44,630 nucleotides of DNA from an uncultured Bacteroidales bacterium (lineage in GTDB: Bacteria > Bacteroidota > Bacteroidia > Bacteroidales > Bacteroidaceae): contig CADCLI010000012.1 of assembly GCA_902802285.1 (NCBI GenBank), positions 1-44,630 on the forward strand, read 5' to 3'. Shown here piece by piece: positions 16,177 through 24,000 of the stretch. The position numbers were made by a program, and so were the translations under genes. The stretch's first letter is position 1; every line of letters starts with the position of its first letter. The notes under the pieces are model-generated. The model saw nothing but the letters and a program-made list of their open reading frames with translations. It had not been told where the DNA came from and made no database searches.

Positions 16177-16983
16177 TTATGCCTTATCGGATGCAGCATC
16201 CTGAATGACCAGTCCTGCCAGCATGAATCCGAATATGGCGGTAATATGCGCCACGGTACCGTTAATCTGGGCTTTGGAAGAGCACCACTCATGATTGAGC
16301 AGCGACGGGTCGCCGGGACCGGCCTTGGCCTTGGGGCATACGCACTGCCCGGTTCCGCATGTAGCATTACAACCCTTGTTTGTCAGTAGTTCATCACTAT
16401 ACACGCACTGGAACTTGCGCTTGGGATATTCGTCCATCTGCTTGAACTTTTTCCGGAGAGCACGTGCCAGAGGATCGCCCTGTACCTTCCAGAACTCTGC
16501 TATCCTTATGCGTGTGGGATCAAGCTTGAGCGCGGCACCCATTGATGAGAACAGCTTGGCCTTGGTCCGGGTGGCCATAAGTATGAGAAGAGCCTTGTCC
16601 TTAAGGGAGTCTATGGCATCTATTATGTAGTCATAGCCGGAAATATCGAATTCATCGGCTGTTTCGCGGGTGAAAATTTTCTGTAACGCCGTGATTTCGG
16701 CATTCGGGTTGATGCTGAGCAGGCGCTCCTTGAGTACATCTACCTTAACCTGCCCCACAGTCTTTGTGGTAGCCATAAGCTGGCGGTTTATATTGGTGAT
16801 GCAGACACGGTCACTGTCAACTATCGTGAGTTGCCTTATGCCGCTGCGGACCAGGCTCTCAGCACACCAGGAGCCCACGCCGCCCACGCCGAATATGATT
16901 ACGCGTTTACGGCTTATGCATTCCATAGACTCTGCGCCCAGAAGCAGCTCTGAACGGCGCAGGATTGCATCATCAATCGCCAT
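16177..16983 (-). CDS. tcdA: tRNA threonylcarbamoyladenosine dehydratase (TcdA/CsdL)
   Basis: 268 residues, E1-like ThiF/MoeB family. The nucleotide-binding loop is VIIFGVGGVGSWCAESLVRS, followed by TIVDSDRVCITNINRQ with the ATP-contacting aspartate and arginine; DYIIDAIDSLKDKALLI is the next family block. The FQCVYSDE motif and the C-terminal AHITAIFGFMLAGLVIQD helix are TcdA-typical. The enzyme cyclises t6A at position 37 of ANN-decoding tRNAs to ct6A using ATP. A cysteine-rich insert (CNATCGTGQCVCPKAK) is present near residue 210. It lies 22 bases after the threonine aldolase gene, in the same direction. Confidence 0.93.
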   Translation of the reverse strand: MAIDDAILRRSELLLGAESMECISRKRVIIFGVGGVGSWCAESLVRSGIRQLTIVDSDRVCITNINRQLMATTKTVGQVKVDVLKERLLSINPNAEITALQKIFTRETADEFDISGYDYIIDAIDSLKDKALLILMATRTKAKLFSSMGAALKLDPTRIRIAEFWKVQGDPLARALRKKFKQMDEYPKRKFQCVYSDELLTNKGCNATCGTGQCVCPKAKAGPGDPSLLNHEWCSSKAQINGTVAHITAIFGFMLAGLVIQDAASDKA

Positions 16984-17005
16984 CTGTCAGGTTTTGATTC
17001 AGAAC

Positions 17006-18028
17006 TTACAGCTTGCTGGTGAATTCGTCTATATCGGCAGCCGATGTGTTCCAGCTGGTCACGAATCGGACTACACTCTGCTGCGGACCGCAGGGAGCCC
17101 AGATCTCGAACGATGCAAACTTGCCGATGCGCTCTATCTCGGATTTGGGCAGGCAGAAGAACTGCTGGTTGGTGGGTGAATCCACATATGGCGAGAAGCC
17201 TTTCTTGATCATGGCCTTCTTAAGGCGCAGGGCTTGGTTGACTGCATTCTGCGATATCTCCAGATACAGGTTATCGGTAAACAGGGTGCTGAACTGAACG
17301 CCAAGCAATCGGCCCTTGGCCAGCATTGCGCCGTGCTGCTTTACAAAGGTAAAGAAACGGGGCAGAAGCTCCGGGTGGGCGGTAACCACGGCCTCACCGA
17401 ACATTGCACCCACCTTGGTTCCGCCTATGTAGAACACATCGCACAGACGTGCTATATCCTTGAGTGTGACATCCTTTGATGCAGCCAGGCCGTAACCCAA
17501 ACGGGCGCCGTCCATATAGAGAGGGATATTGTACTTACGGCATACGCGGCTCAAAGCCTCCAGCTCACCCAGTGAATAGAGGGTGCCCCATTCTGTAGGA
17601 AATGAAAGATACAATGCTCCGGGCGAAACCATATGCTGATGGTTCTCATTGTCATAGAACTCCGTAAGATAACGCTCCACGTCATAGGCTGCCACTTTTC
17701 CCTGATGGTTGGGCACAATCAGAATCTTATGGCCCGATGACTCCACGGCACCTGCCTCCAGATTGTTGATATGGGCAGTCTCGGCCGCCATGATTCCCTC
17801 ATACTGATGAAGCAGTCCGTCAATGATGGTGGCATTGGCCTGGGTTCCGCCTACCAGGAAACGTACCAGCGCATCGGGACAGCCACAAGCCTCACGTATC
17901 AGGTCGGCCGCACGACGGGTATATTCATCCTCACCGTAACCTACGGTCTGTTCAAGGTTGGTTTCAACCAGCCGCTGCATCACTGTGGGATGCGCGCCCT
18001 CCATATAATCAGAATCAAAGTGGAGCAT
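17006..18028 (-). CDS. ltaE: Low-specificity L-threonine aldolase
   Basis: 340 residues, fold-type I PLP enzyme. Recognisable blocks are the N-terminal DYMEGAHPTVMQRLVETN, QTVGYGEDEYTRRAADLIRE, FLVGGTQANATIIDGLL, HINNLEAGAVESSGHKIL, YMDGARLGYGLAA and the PLP-lysine loop DVFYIGGTKVGAMFGEAVV. It cleaves threonine or allo-threonine to glycine and acetaldehyde. It is the first gene of a probable minus-strand transcript ltaE-tcdA-GltS-mutS, with a TACATTTG box 29 bases before its start codon, and is divergent from the DUF362 gene. Confidence 0.95.
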   Translation of the reverse strand: MLHFDSDYMEGAHPTVMQRLVETNLEQTVGYGEDEYTRRAADLIREACGCPDALVRFLVGGTQANATIIDGLLHQYEGIMAAETAHINNLEAGAVESSGHKILIVPNHQGKVAAYDVERYLTEFYDNENHQHMVSPGALYLSFPTEWGTLYSLGELEALSRVCRKYNIPLYMDGARLGYGLAASKDVTLKDIARLCDVFYIGGTKVGAMFGEAVVTAHPELLPRFFTFVKQHGAMLAKGRLLGVQFSTLFTDNLYLEISQNAVNQALRLKKAMIKKGFSPYVDSPTNQQFFCLPKSEIERIGKFASFEIWAPCGPQQSVVRFVTSWNTSAADIDEFTSKL

Positions 18029-18056
18029 AACAGTTCATTTAGCATTTTTGTGAATG

Positions 18057-18064
18057 CAAATGTA
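18057..18064 (-). promoter_or_regulatory. TAnnTTTG promoter box for the ltaE transcript
   Basis: The minus strand reads TACATTTG, 28 bases before the ltaE start codon at 18028, within the 101-base divergent gap to the DUF362 gene. Confidence 0.55.
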
Positions 18065-18129
18065 GTGATTATACAATTCAAAAAACTATCTTCGCGAAAA
18101 ATCAAGAACAATTAACCAAAACATCTTAT

Positions 18130-19245
18130 ATGGCATCGGAAGTATTTTTCTCGACACTCAACGCTGACCCTAACCACAACCTGCTCCAGAAACCGGAGAG
18201 ACTGGTACGCAAGGCCGGTATGGACAAGATAGATTTCAACGGCAAGTTCACCGCCGTCAAGATACATTTCGGCGAACTCGGGAATATGGCCTACCTGAGA
18301 CCGGATTACGCCGCGGTTATCATCAGGATTATCAAGGAGCTGGGAGGCAAGCCGTTCCTGACTGACTGCAACACCCTATATTCCGGATGGAGGTCCAATG
18401 CCATAGACCATCAGGACACCGCCATGAAGCATGGTTACACTCCGTTCAGCACAGGTGCCCAGATAATCATTGCCGACGGACTGAAAGGACTGGACTACGT
18501 GGAGGTACCCATTGACGGTGAGTACTGCAAGGCCCCTAAGATAGGTACAGCCATAGCCGAAGCTGATATAGTGGTGTCCATAAACCATGTAAAGGGGCAT
18601 GAGATGACCGGATTCGGAGGCGCTCTCAAGAACCTGGGAATGGGCTGCGGCAGTGTTGCCGGCAAAAAGGAGATGCACAATGCATCCAAACCGCATATAG
18701 ACGTGCAGGAGTGCCGCGGATGCGGGCTCTGCGTAAAGAACTGTGCCAGTCACGCCATATCATTGGTAGAGTGCAAGGCCGTGATTAACTATGACAAATG
18801 CGTGGGATGCGGGCAATGCGTGGCTACATGTCAGTTCAACGGTGCCGTAGTGGACAACGATGAGCAGGTGGATATCCTTAACTGCAAGATAGCCGAGTAC
18901 GCCAAGGCCACCCTATTGGGCAAGCCTAACTTCCACATAAACCTTATCATGGATGTATCACCCGAGTGCGACTGCTGGGGTTACAACGATGCTCCTGTCG
19001 TTCCCAATATCGGAATGCTGGCATCATTCGATCCCGTCGCTCTGGATTGCGCCAGCGCCGACCTGGTCAACAAGGCACCCGTTATCCCATCGGAAAATGT
19101 GCTCTCACACAACATAGAGCATCACAAGCATGATCACGGAGACCACTGGCACATGATCCACCCCGATACCAACTGGCGCTCATGCGTTGAGCACGCCCAG
19201 AAGATAGGCTTGGGCTCAATGGATTATGAGCTCATTACCGTCTGA
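18130..19245 (+). CDS. DUF362 protein with two 4Fe-4S clusters
   Basis: 371 residues. The N-terminal two-thirds is DUF362 (TAVKIHFGELGNMAYLRPDY, then TDCNTLYSGWRSNAIDH and VVSINHVKGHEMTGFGGALK). Two ferredoxin-type clusters follow: C195-x2-C198-x2-C201-x3-C205 (CRGCGLCVKNC) and C224-x2-C227-x2-C230-x3-C234 (CVGCGQCVATC). The tail has a histidine-rich stretch (EHHKHDHGDHWH) that could bind metal. The protein has no signal peptide and should be cytosolic. The family is found in anaerobes as a presumed iron-sulfur electron carrier or maturation factor; the exact reaction is not known. Confidence 0.92.
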   Translation: MASEVFFSTLNADPNHNLLQKPERLVRKAGMDKIDFNGKFTAVKIHFGELGNMAYLRPDYAAVIIRIIKELGGKPFLTDCNTLYSGWRSNAIDHQDTAMKHGYTPFSTGAQIIIADGLKGLDYVEVPIDGEYCKAPKIGTAIAEADIVVSINHVKGHEMTGFGGALKNLGMGCGSVAGKKEMHNASKPHIDVQECRGCGLCVKNCASHAISLVECKAVINYDKCVGCGQCVATCQFNGAVVDNDEQVDILNCKIAEYAKATLLGKPNFHINLIMDVSPECDCWGYNDAPVVPNIGMLASFDPVALDCASADLVNKAPVIPSENVLSHNIEHHKHDHGDHWHMIHPDTNWRSCVEHAQKIGLGSMDYELITV

Positions 19246-19250
19246 ACACG

Positions 19251-19275
19251 TTAGGGGGTCTGACCCTAAAGTTTT
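19251..19275 (+). terminator. Terminator-like hairpin between convergent genes
   Basis: TTAGGG (19251-19256) pairs with CCCTAA (19264-19269) around a GGTCTGA loop, and GTTTT follows. It ends the DUF362 gene and overlaps the stop codon of the opposing HEAT-like gene. The GGGGTCTGACCC core resembles the hairpin after lgt. Confidence 0.5.
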
Positions 19276-19787
19276 CCCCTGAGTATCCGGCTGCGGACAC
19301 AGTTCACAGCCGGTTTATAGTACTCGGTCTCCATAGACTCCAGAGTCACTTTGAACTCGGCCAGAAGCTCCGGATAGAACTTGCACATACGGTATGCAAG
19401 TTTCATGCTTATTGACTGGATACCCGGCAGCTCATCCACATCGGCCATATGCTCCAGACAGAAATCCAGGAAATCGGTACGCAGGTCATCCTCTTCCATC
19501 TTGAGCCGCTCAATGATATTGAGTGAAAGCCTTCGTACAGCCGAGTGTTCCGTCTTGAGCGCCATGTCCATCAGCTCATGGAGCATACCCTGTAACTGTG
19601 AGAGCTCCTGGTCCGTAGCCTTGGTAAGCACCCAGAACGCATTCCGAGCCACACGCCCGTCATCGCTATGCATGAACCGGCGCGTAAAGCCCGCAAAATC
19701 ACCCGTCTGCTTTACCTCCCTGTAAACAGCCTGCGCATCAGGCTCGCCTTTCACTGCCCTCAACATTTCATCTGTCAACGCCGCCAT
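19266..19787 (-). CDS. All-helical HEAT-like protein of unknown function
   Basis: 173 residues, almost entirely helical, with repeated units such as GRVARNAFWVLTKATDQELS, SAVRRLSLNIIERLK and SISMKLAYRMCKFYPELLAE. The arrangement looks like HEAT or alkylation-repair-like helical repeats used for protein contacts. No catalytic motif, signal peptide or cysteine site is present. It overlaps the GNAT/zinc-ribbon gene upstream by 13 bases (19775-19787), indicating translational coupling. A role connected to that acetyltransferase is possible but is inference from arrangement only. Confidence 0.72.
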   Translation of the reverse strand: MAALTDEMLRAVKGEPDAQAVYREVKQTGDFAGFTRRFMHSDDGRVARNAFWVLTKATDQELSQLQGMLHELMDMALKTEHSAVRRLSLNIIERLKMEEDDLRTDFLDFCLEHMADVDELPGIQSISMKLAYRMCKFYPELLAEFKVTLESMETEYYKPAVNCVRSRILRGKL

Positions 19788-20656
19788 CTTCTAAGCATCG
19801 GGAAGAAACCGTACATCATCTGCTTGTACTCATCCTTGGTCATTGGCTTGGGCATGTTCTTACTTACCTCATCCACAAACTGGGCACAGTGTTCTATCAT
19901 CTGGTCCATCGTCATGTCCTGCAGAAAATGCCCATCTTTATAGCAGTACTGGCAGTAGTCAAAGTTGGTGCTACCATCAGCATTTGTTCCGCAATCCTCT
20001 ACGTGGGTAAGCGGCATTCCGCAACTCTGGCAGAACTGCGGCAACTGCCCCTCACGGAAAGCCTTAACCTTATTGGGGAACGTGGCATCATAAGCCTCAA
20101 ACGCATCGGGATCTGCATCGGCCACAAAATAACCCTGCGGAGGGCAATAGGTTGCCTCAATGCCGCCAAGCCAGCCGGGAATAAGCTCCTGAGCCAGGAA
20201 ATACGGCACCTCTGCATCCTTTGGCTCCGAATGATAATGAATGCCCAACTTACTGGCCAGCCCAAACCCGGCATGCTTGTAAAACTCAATGTTGCCCTCC
20301 ATGCAAATAAAGCCCACACCCATCTCACGCGCTTTGTCAAGAGCATAATTCAAAAGCTTAAGCCCATACCCCTTACGCTTATAATCCGGATGAATGCTGA
20401 TAGGACCGAAAGTCCAAGAAGGCTTGTGTGTGCCATCGGCTAACACCAGCTCCGCCTTTGAGAACATAACATGGCCGATAATCAGCCCGTCCTCCTCCAT
20501 TACAAAATCCAACTCCGGAATAAAATCAGGATTGTTCCTGTACTGATTCAACACATAATGCTCCACGCAACCCGGCTTATATACATTCCAAAACGCCTCA
20601 CGGGTAAGTTCCTCCACCACCCTATAGTCCTCCGGACGCTCAAGTCTTATATTCAT
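19775..20656 (-). CDS. GNAT acetyltransferase fused to a putative zinc-ribbon domain
   Basis: 293 residues. Residues 1-145 are a GNAT domain: the start MNIRLERPEDYRVVEELTRE, GHVMFSKAELVL, the acetyl-CoA loop HPDYKRKGYGLKLL, then GVGFICMEGNIEFYKHAGFG. The C-terminal half, from about residue 208, carries a treble-clef or zinc-ribbon-like cysteine set (FCQSCGMPL and DYCQYCYKDGHF), matching the putative zinc-ribbon family PF12674. Such fusions occur in Bacteroidales and clostridia; the acetyl acceptor is unknown. It is the first gene of a coupled pair with the HEAT-like protein; the repeat-rich region 20709-21087 lies upstream. Confidence 0.88.
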   Translation of the reverse strand: MNIRLERPEDYRVVEELTREAFWNVYKPGCVEHYVLNQYRNNPDFIPELDFVMEEDGLIIGHVMFSKAELVLADGTHKPSWTFGPISIHPDYKRKGYGLKLLNYALDKAREMGVGFICMEGNIEFYKHAGFGLASKLGIHYHSEPKDAEVPYFLAQELIPGWLGGIEATYCPPQGYFVADADPDAFEAYDATFPNKVKAFREGQLPQFCQSCGMPLTHVEDCGTNADGSTNFDYCQYCYKDGHFLQDMTMDQMIEHCAQFVDEVSKNMPKPMTKDEYKQMMYGFFPMLRRWRR

Positions 20657-20708
20657 AACTGTCTATATTTATCCACAAAAATACATAAAATCCGCTGTAT
20701 TTCTCCTC

Positions 20709-20957
20709 ACCCCCACACCTTAGGGAACTGTAACGCTCGTAGAGTCATTTCCTTCCCTAAGGTAAGCAGGAAATACGCTATCTCGCGGGCTACCCCCGCA
20801 CCTTAGGGAGCTGTAACGCACGTAGAGCCATTTCCTTCCCTAAGGTTAATCGGAAATTCGCCAGAACCTGCGTTACCCCCACACCTTAGGGAAACAGCAC
20901 GCAGGTACGGCCTATTCTCTCCCTAAGGTGAGTTGAAACGACGCAAAACGCGCTCGG
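20709..20957. repeat. Three 83-bp tandem repeats, each containing a CCTTAGGGA/TCCCTAAGG hairpin
   Basis: Units start at 20709, 20792 and 20875, exactly 83 bases apart, each beginning ACCCCCnCACCTTAGGGA. In every unit, CCTTAGGGA pairs with TCCCTAAGG about 27 bases downstream. Units 1 and 2 also share CTGTAACGC, CGTAGAG and CATTTCCT; unit 3 is more diverged between the arms, while the arms themselves are conserved. No reading frame crosses the array with coding character. Confidence 0.85.
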
Positions 20958-20996
20958 CCCGAAGGGACGCTTTGACTTTCCCCCTCTGGGGCCGTC

Positions 20997-21074
20997 GAGC
21001 TAAACCTTCACCAAGCGAAGCGACTGAAAGAAATAGAGCTAAACCTTCACCAAGCGAAGCGACTGAAAGAAATA
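20997..21074. repeat. Perfect 39-bp direct tandem duplication
   Basis: Two identical 39-base units (20997-21035 and 21036-21074) run from GAGCTAAACC to GACTGAAAGAAATA. The second continues into CCCCTTTGCGTCA. The last 40 bases of that composite (21048-21087) recur identically at 23916-23955. Confidence 0.85.
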
Positions 21075-21094
21075 CCCCTTTGCGTCACGTCACC

Positions 21095-21427
21095 TTACAT
21101 TTTGAGATTTGATAACGCTTCCTTATTGTTTGATGTAATCATAGCCAGCTTGGAGCAGTTTTCCATATCGCTGCAGTCAGCGCAGGTCTCAAAACCCTTA
21201 GCCCGGGCACACTTGCGTATGGGGCAGAGCGAATCACAGAATGGAGTCTTAGCCCCTTCAACACGACATCCGGTACAATTGATCATGTCAGGAGTAATCT
21301 CAACCTTATTAAGCTCCGACCATTCCCGAGCCACTTTCCTGCGCAGTTCATCGTCATCATTAACAGTAGCCAACCGGGCCTGACACCCCTCACAATCCAA
21401 TCCGCAAAAAGCAATAAACTGTTTCAT
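21095..21427 (-). CDS. DUF3795 cysteine-rich protein
   Basis: 110 residues with the DUF3795 cysteine pattern: CGLDCEGCQA at the N-terminus, NCTGCRVEG in the middle, then CDSLCPIRKCA, CADC and NC towards the end. Ten or more cysteines suggest binding of zinc or an iron-sulfur cluster. The protein is cytosolic and its function is unknown. Its start codon overlaps the dinD stop by 4 bases (21424-21427), so it is translated from the dinD transcript. Confidence 0.86.
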   Translation of the reverse strand: MKQFIAFCGLDCEGCQARLATVNDDDELRRKVAREWSELNKVEITPDMINCTGCRVEGAKTPFCDSLCPIRKCARAKGFETCADCSDMENCSKLAMITSNNKEALSNLKM

Positions 21428-22281
21428 TGTTTTGGTAATTTTTGGGAATCATTCTGTAGTATCTTGTTCTCTTTTAACACTCTACGTTCAACCTTCTTTA
21501 TATCTTCGGCTGGAGGTAACTCCTCTGGCTTAATACCACGTTGCCCCAACATTCCACGTACACTTCGGTTGTTCTGAACATGTTCTGTCGTTATATCACA
21601 TTCTCCATAAAGATCTTTTTGCTCAACATTATAATTGGTCATTTCGGTTGCAAGGTTTTTAGCCGCTATAGTGAGAGTAGGTAAGTGATCTGCTAAAGCT
21701 CCACTCTTTATTCCAAGTCGATGTTTCATCTGATCAGTTGTCAATCCGCCAAACAAAGCCTGATCACCTTTGGAACGGATTCGCCCAAAGCCATGGTCAT
21801 CAACTCCACGTTCAAAAATATTTTTGCTTAACAGCTTTTCAGAAGTACGCAAACGTTCACGGGTATTAATACGAGATATTTCATTGATACGTTCCTCTAT
21901 CAATTCTGCATTACGTGTTTGAATGGCAAAATAACTCTGGGCAAAAGCAATCTCTTCTTTTTGGGGATCTCCATTCTGGGCAATAAGATAGCAAGCATAA
22001 CGAGTGAGCATGAAATCTTGTACAGGACGATGTGCACCTTTTGCCAAAGCTATCATTTTCGTGACCTCGCGAAAATGATCATCTACATTGACATTCAATG
22101 TCTTACAAGATTCAATAGATCTTCCTATCGCCTCTGCAAAATTCTCCCATCGGGAATAACCTAAAACTTTTTGTAACTCGCGGGCGTACCAAACCTCAAC
22201 GTCTTTTCCATCATCATCTTTCACGGTTCTAACAATAACATCAAACGCTGATTTGTACTGTTGAATTGTTTCGATTTTCAT
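21424..22281 (-). CDS. dinD: DNA damage-inducible protein D family
   Basis: 285 residues. The N-terminal BRO-N-like part includes EVWYARELQKVLGYSRWENF and the start of the conserved core (AIGRSIESCK). The DinD blocks that follow are MLTRYACYLIAQNGDP, EIAFAQSYFAIQTRNAELIE, then ERGVDDHGFGRIRSKGDQAL and QMKHRLGIKSGALADHLPT. In E. coli DinD is SOS-induced and inhibits RecA filament activity. No SOS box could be recognised here, as LexA sites of Bacteroidales are not familiar. It is divergent from the HTH-DUF805 gene across a 226-base AT-rich gap. Confidence 0.9.
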   Translation of the reverse strand: MKIETIQQYKSAFDVIVRTVKDDDGKDVEVWYARELQKVLGYSRWENFAEAIGRSIESCKTLNVNVDDHFREVTKMIALAKGAHRPVQDFMLTRYACYLIAQNGDPQKEEIAFAQSYFAIQTRNAELIEERINEISRINTRERLRTSEKLLSKNIFERGVDDHGFGRIRSKGDQALFGGLTTDQMKHRLGIKSGALADHLPTLTIAAKNLATEMTNYNVEQKDLYGECDITTEHVQNNRSVRGMLGQRGIKPEELPPAEDIKKVERRVLKENKILQNDSQKLPKQ

Positions 22282-22481
22282 AATATCAAAATGTCTTTCA
22301 TTAATTAATTAATTATCATGCAAGTTAGACATATTATTACAACTATGCAAATAAAAAAATATTAATTGTAAAATAAGATACTTCTTTATGATGTTTGATC
22401 CAATCCTAAACCATTCTGAAGATTCTTAGAATGTTACGCTTTTGATACGGTTAGTTACTGGTTTGCTACTGGTTTAAGGCG

Positions 22482-22489
22482 TATCTTTG
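22482..22489 (+). promoter_or_regulatory. TAnnTTTG promoter box for the HTH-DUF805 gene
   Basis: TATCTTTG lies 18 bases before the start at 22508. A TTTG at 22462-22465 could be the -33 element, though the 16-base spacing is short. TGTTACG at 22432-22438 recurs inside the gene. Confidence 0.55.
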
Positions 22490-22507
22490 CGTCAAACAAC
22501 ACTGATT

Positions 22508-23746
22508 ATGGATTCAAGAATTGAGAAACTGCAATCCTGCCTGGCACAATTCCGCCAGATGCCCGAGGCCAGCATGCTGATAGAATACCGCAGCCGCCAG
22601 AACCGCCTGACCTTTGATGACAGAATGGCCGTAACGCGCTGTATAGAAAAGACTTTTGCCCCGGTATTTCTGGACATGAGAGCCGAGTCACCATCCCTTT
22701 CAGAGTCAGACCTTATATTCTGCGCGCTTGCTGCAGCGGGCTTTAAACCGGAAGTTATCTCTGACTGTATATCCATATCGAAAGAAAGCCTTAGAATGAG
22801 GAGAAAACGTATCAAGGAAAAACTAACTCCATTCTGGGCCGATCAGGTATTTCCGGATATAGAAACCGTAACAAAAACCGTAACAGGGAAATGTTACGAT
22901 AATGGTACGCAACATATTTCAGGGGCCGATGAGGGCGACCTACTTTTGCGTCAGAACCAATCAAACGCAAAAGTTATGAAAACAAAAAAGATCACATTCG
23001 GTGAAGCCATCAGATCAGGCTTCAGAAACATGTTCGAGTTCACAGGACGCGCATCAAGAACTGAATTCTGGTATTTTATACTGTTTTATGCCATAGTGTT
23101 CTATACACTGGGAATAGTACTATCTTTCCTTACTCCATTTGTCATGTTAAAGGCAAAAATCCCTGTCACACCTCAAGCCAGTCTGATGATAGTAGGCTTT
23201 ATTGCCTTTATTCTGATAATACCATTGGTTAGCATAACCGTACGCAGACTTCACGATTCGGAGCGTAAAGGAGCATGGGTGCTGGTTTATCTGTTACCAA
23301 TGATTATTGCCGTGAATACAATGATATACTCAATGTTTCACTTTAATGTAGAGACTAAGGAAACTGAAACTGTAACCTCTTTCAACCCGGAAGAATACTA
23401 TAACAGATATACTGATACAGACGGAGATACCATCAGGATATATCCCGACTATATGGAGCAGGTGCAAAGCGGAAAGAGATTTTTCTACTATAAGGCCAAT
23501 GGTGACTCCATTGCAGTTGATCCAAGTGTATTCACTCCTGTAGCAAGGACAGCACATACTCAACAAATTAATCGCGAGCAGAAACTCATTTACGGAACAG
23601 CAGGAATCATGTCCTTCCTTGTGATCCTCTCCTTTGTAGGATTCATCATACTGATAATCTTCTGCGCCCTGCCCGGAACCGAAGGACCCAACAGATACGG
23701 CCCCGATCCCAACGTCATCACCCAACCCGCACAAGAAACCATTTGA
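22508..23746 (+). CDS. LuxR-like HTH region joined in frame to a DUF805 membrane protein
   Basis: 412 residues from the ATG at 22508. Residues 1-118 form a helical region ending in a LuxR-type HTH (SLSESDLIFCALAAAGFKPE, then SKESLRMRRKRIKEKL). A polar linker follows. From Met157 (base 22976) a complete DUF805 protein begins (MKTKKITFGEAIRSGF, GRASRTEFWYFILFY, TVRRLHDSERKGAWV) with four or so membrane segments and a periplasmic insert. Met157 is itself preceded by a TACTTTTG promoter box and an inverted repeat. So this may be a true fusion or two genes whose intervening stop codon has been lost. A membrane-bound regulator would result if fused. Confidence 0.75.
   Translation: MDSRIEKLQSCLAQFRQMPEASMLIEYRSRQNRLTFDDRMAVTRCIEKTFAPVFLDMRAESPSLSESDLIFCALAAAGFKPEVISDCISISKESLRMRRKRIKEKLTPFWADQVFPDIETVTKTVTGKCYDNGTQHISGADEGDLLLRQNQSNAKVMKTKKITFGEAIRSGFRNMFEFTGRASRTEFWYFILFYAIVFYTLGIVLSFLTPFVMLKAKIPVTPQASLMIVGFIAFILIIPLVSITVRRLHDSERKGAWVLVYLLPMIIAVNTMIYSMFHFNVETKETETVTSFNPEEYYNRYTDTDGDTIRIYPDYMEQVQSGKRFFYYKANGDSIAVDPSVFTPVARTAHTQQINREQKLIYGTAGIMSFLVILSFVGFIILIIFCALPGTEGPNRYGPDPNVITQPAQETI
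22879..22898. promoter_or_regulatory. CGTAACA/TGTTACG inverted repeat inside the HTH-DUF805 linker
   Basis: A perfect 7-bp dyad with a 6-base spacer. A further CGTAACA lies at 22867-22873, and a single TGTTACG lies upstream of the gene at 22432-22438. The placement just before the internal promoter box suggests an autoregulatory operator for the encoded HTH. Confidence 0.4.
22941..22948 (+). promoter_or_regulatory. Internal TAnnTTTG box in front of the DUF805 part
   Basis: TACTTTTG lies 27 bases before the in-frame ATG at 22976 where the DUF805 domain starts, the same spacing as in ychF. It lies within the reading frame, so chance is possible. Confidence 0.4.
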
Positions 23747-23773
23747 TAATCTTTAAGTTTGCACCAAATTATC

Positions 23774-23873
23774 CACCGCAGGTGGGCAAAAGGACGAGTT
23801 CGCCGTTTAGGGTCTGGAGGGGCTCGTAGTAGCCCGGAGCTGTTGTGTCCCCAACCCCAATAGTCCTGCGGTG
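23774..23873 (+). repeat. Interspersed hairpin-rich repeat, copy B
   Basis: Bounded by a 9-bp inverted repeat CACCGCAGG (23774-23782) and CCTGCGGTG (23865-23873). It shares CAGGTGG, GCCGTTTAGGG, GTAGCCCGGAGC, TGTTGTGTCC and CCCCAACCCC with copies A and/or C, and lacks the left half seen in those copies. It lies between the DUF805 stop and leuS. Confidence 0.7.
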
Positions 23874-23886
23874 CATCCAAAATAAG

Positions 23887-23955
23887 TGACGCAAAACGAA
23901 ACGACCCCTTTGCGTCACCAAGCGAAGCGACTGAAAGAAATACCCCTTTGCGTCA
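23887..23955. repeat. TTTGCGTCA repeats upstream of leuS, with a distant 40-bp identical copy
   Basis: TGACGCAAA (23887-23895) can pair with TTTGCGTCA at 23908-23916 or 23947-23955. The segment 23916-23955 is identical over 40 bases to 21048-21087, nearly 3 kb away. It sits directly before the leuS promoter box. Confidence 0.75.
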
Positions 23956-23973
23956 TTTTTGCCTGAAATTGTG

Positions 23974-23981
23974 TACTTTTG
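23974..23981 (+). promoter_or_regulatory. TAnnTTTG promoter box for leuS
   Basis: TACTTTTG ends 19 bases before the leuS ATG at 24001. It supports that start over the longer open frame from 23959, because the extra residues would lie across the promoter. Confidence 0.6.
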
Positions 23982-24000
23982 CAAACCAAAATTCTGTAAG

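Noticed and set aside
20709-20957. CRISPR array from the tandem repeats
   Set aside because: Units are 83 bases with near-continuous similarity; there are no short repeats separated by unique spacers and no cas genes.
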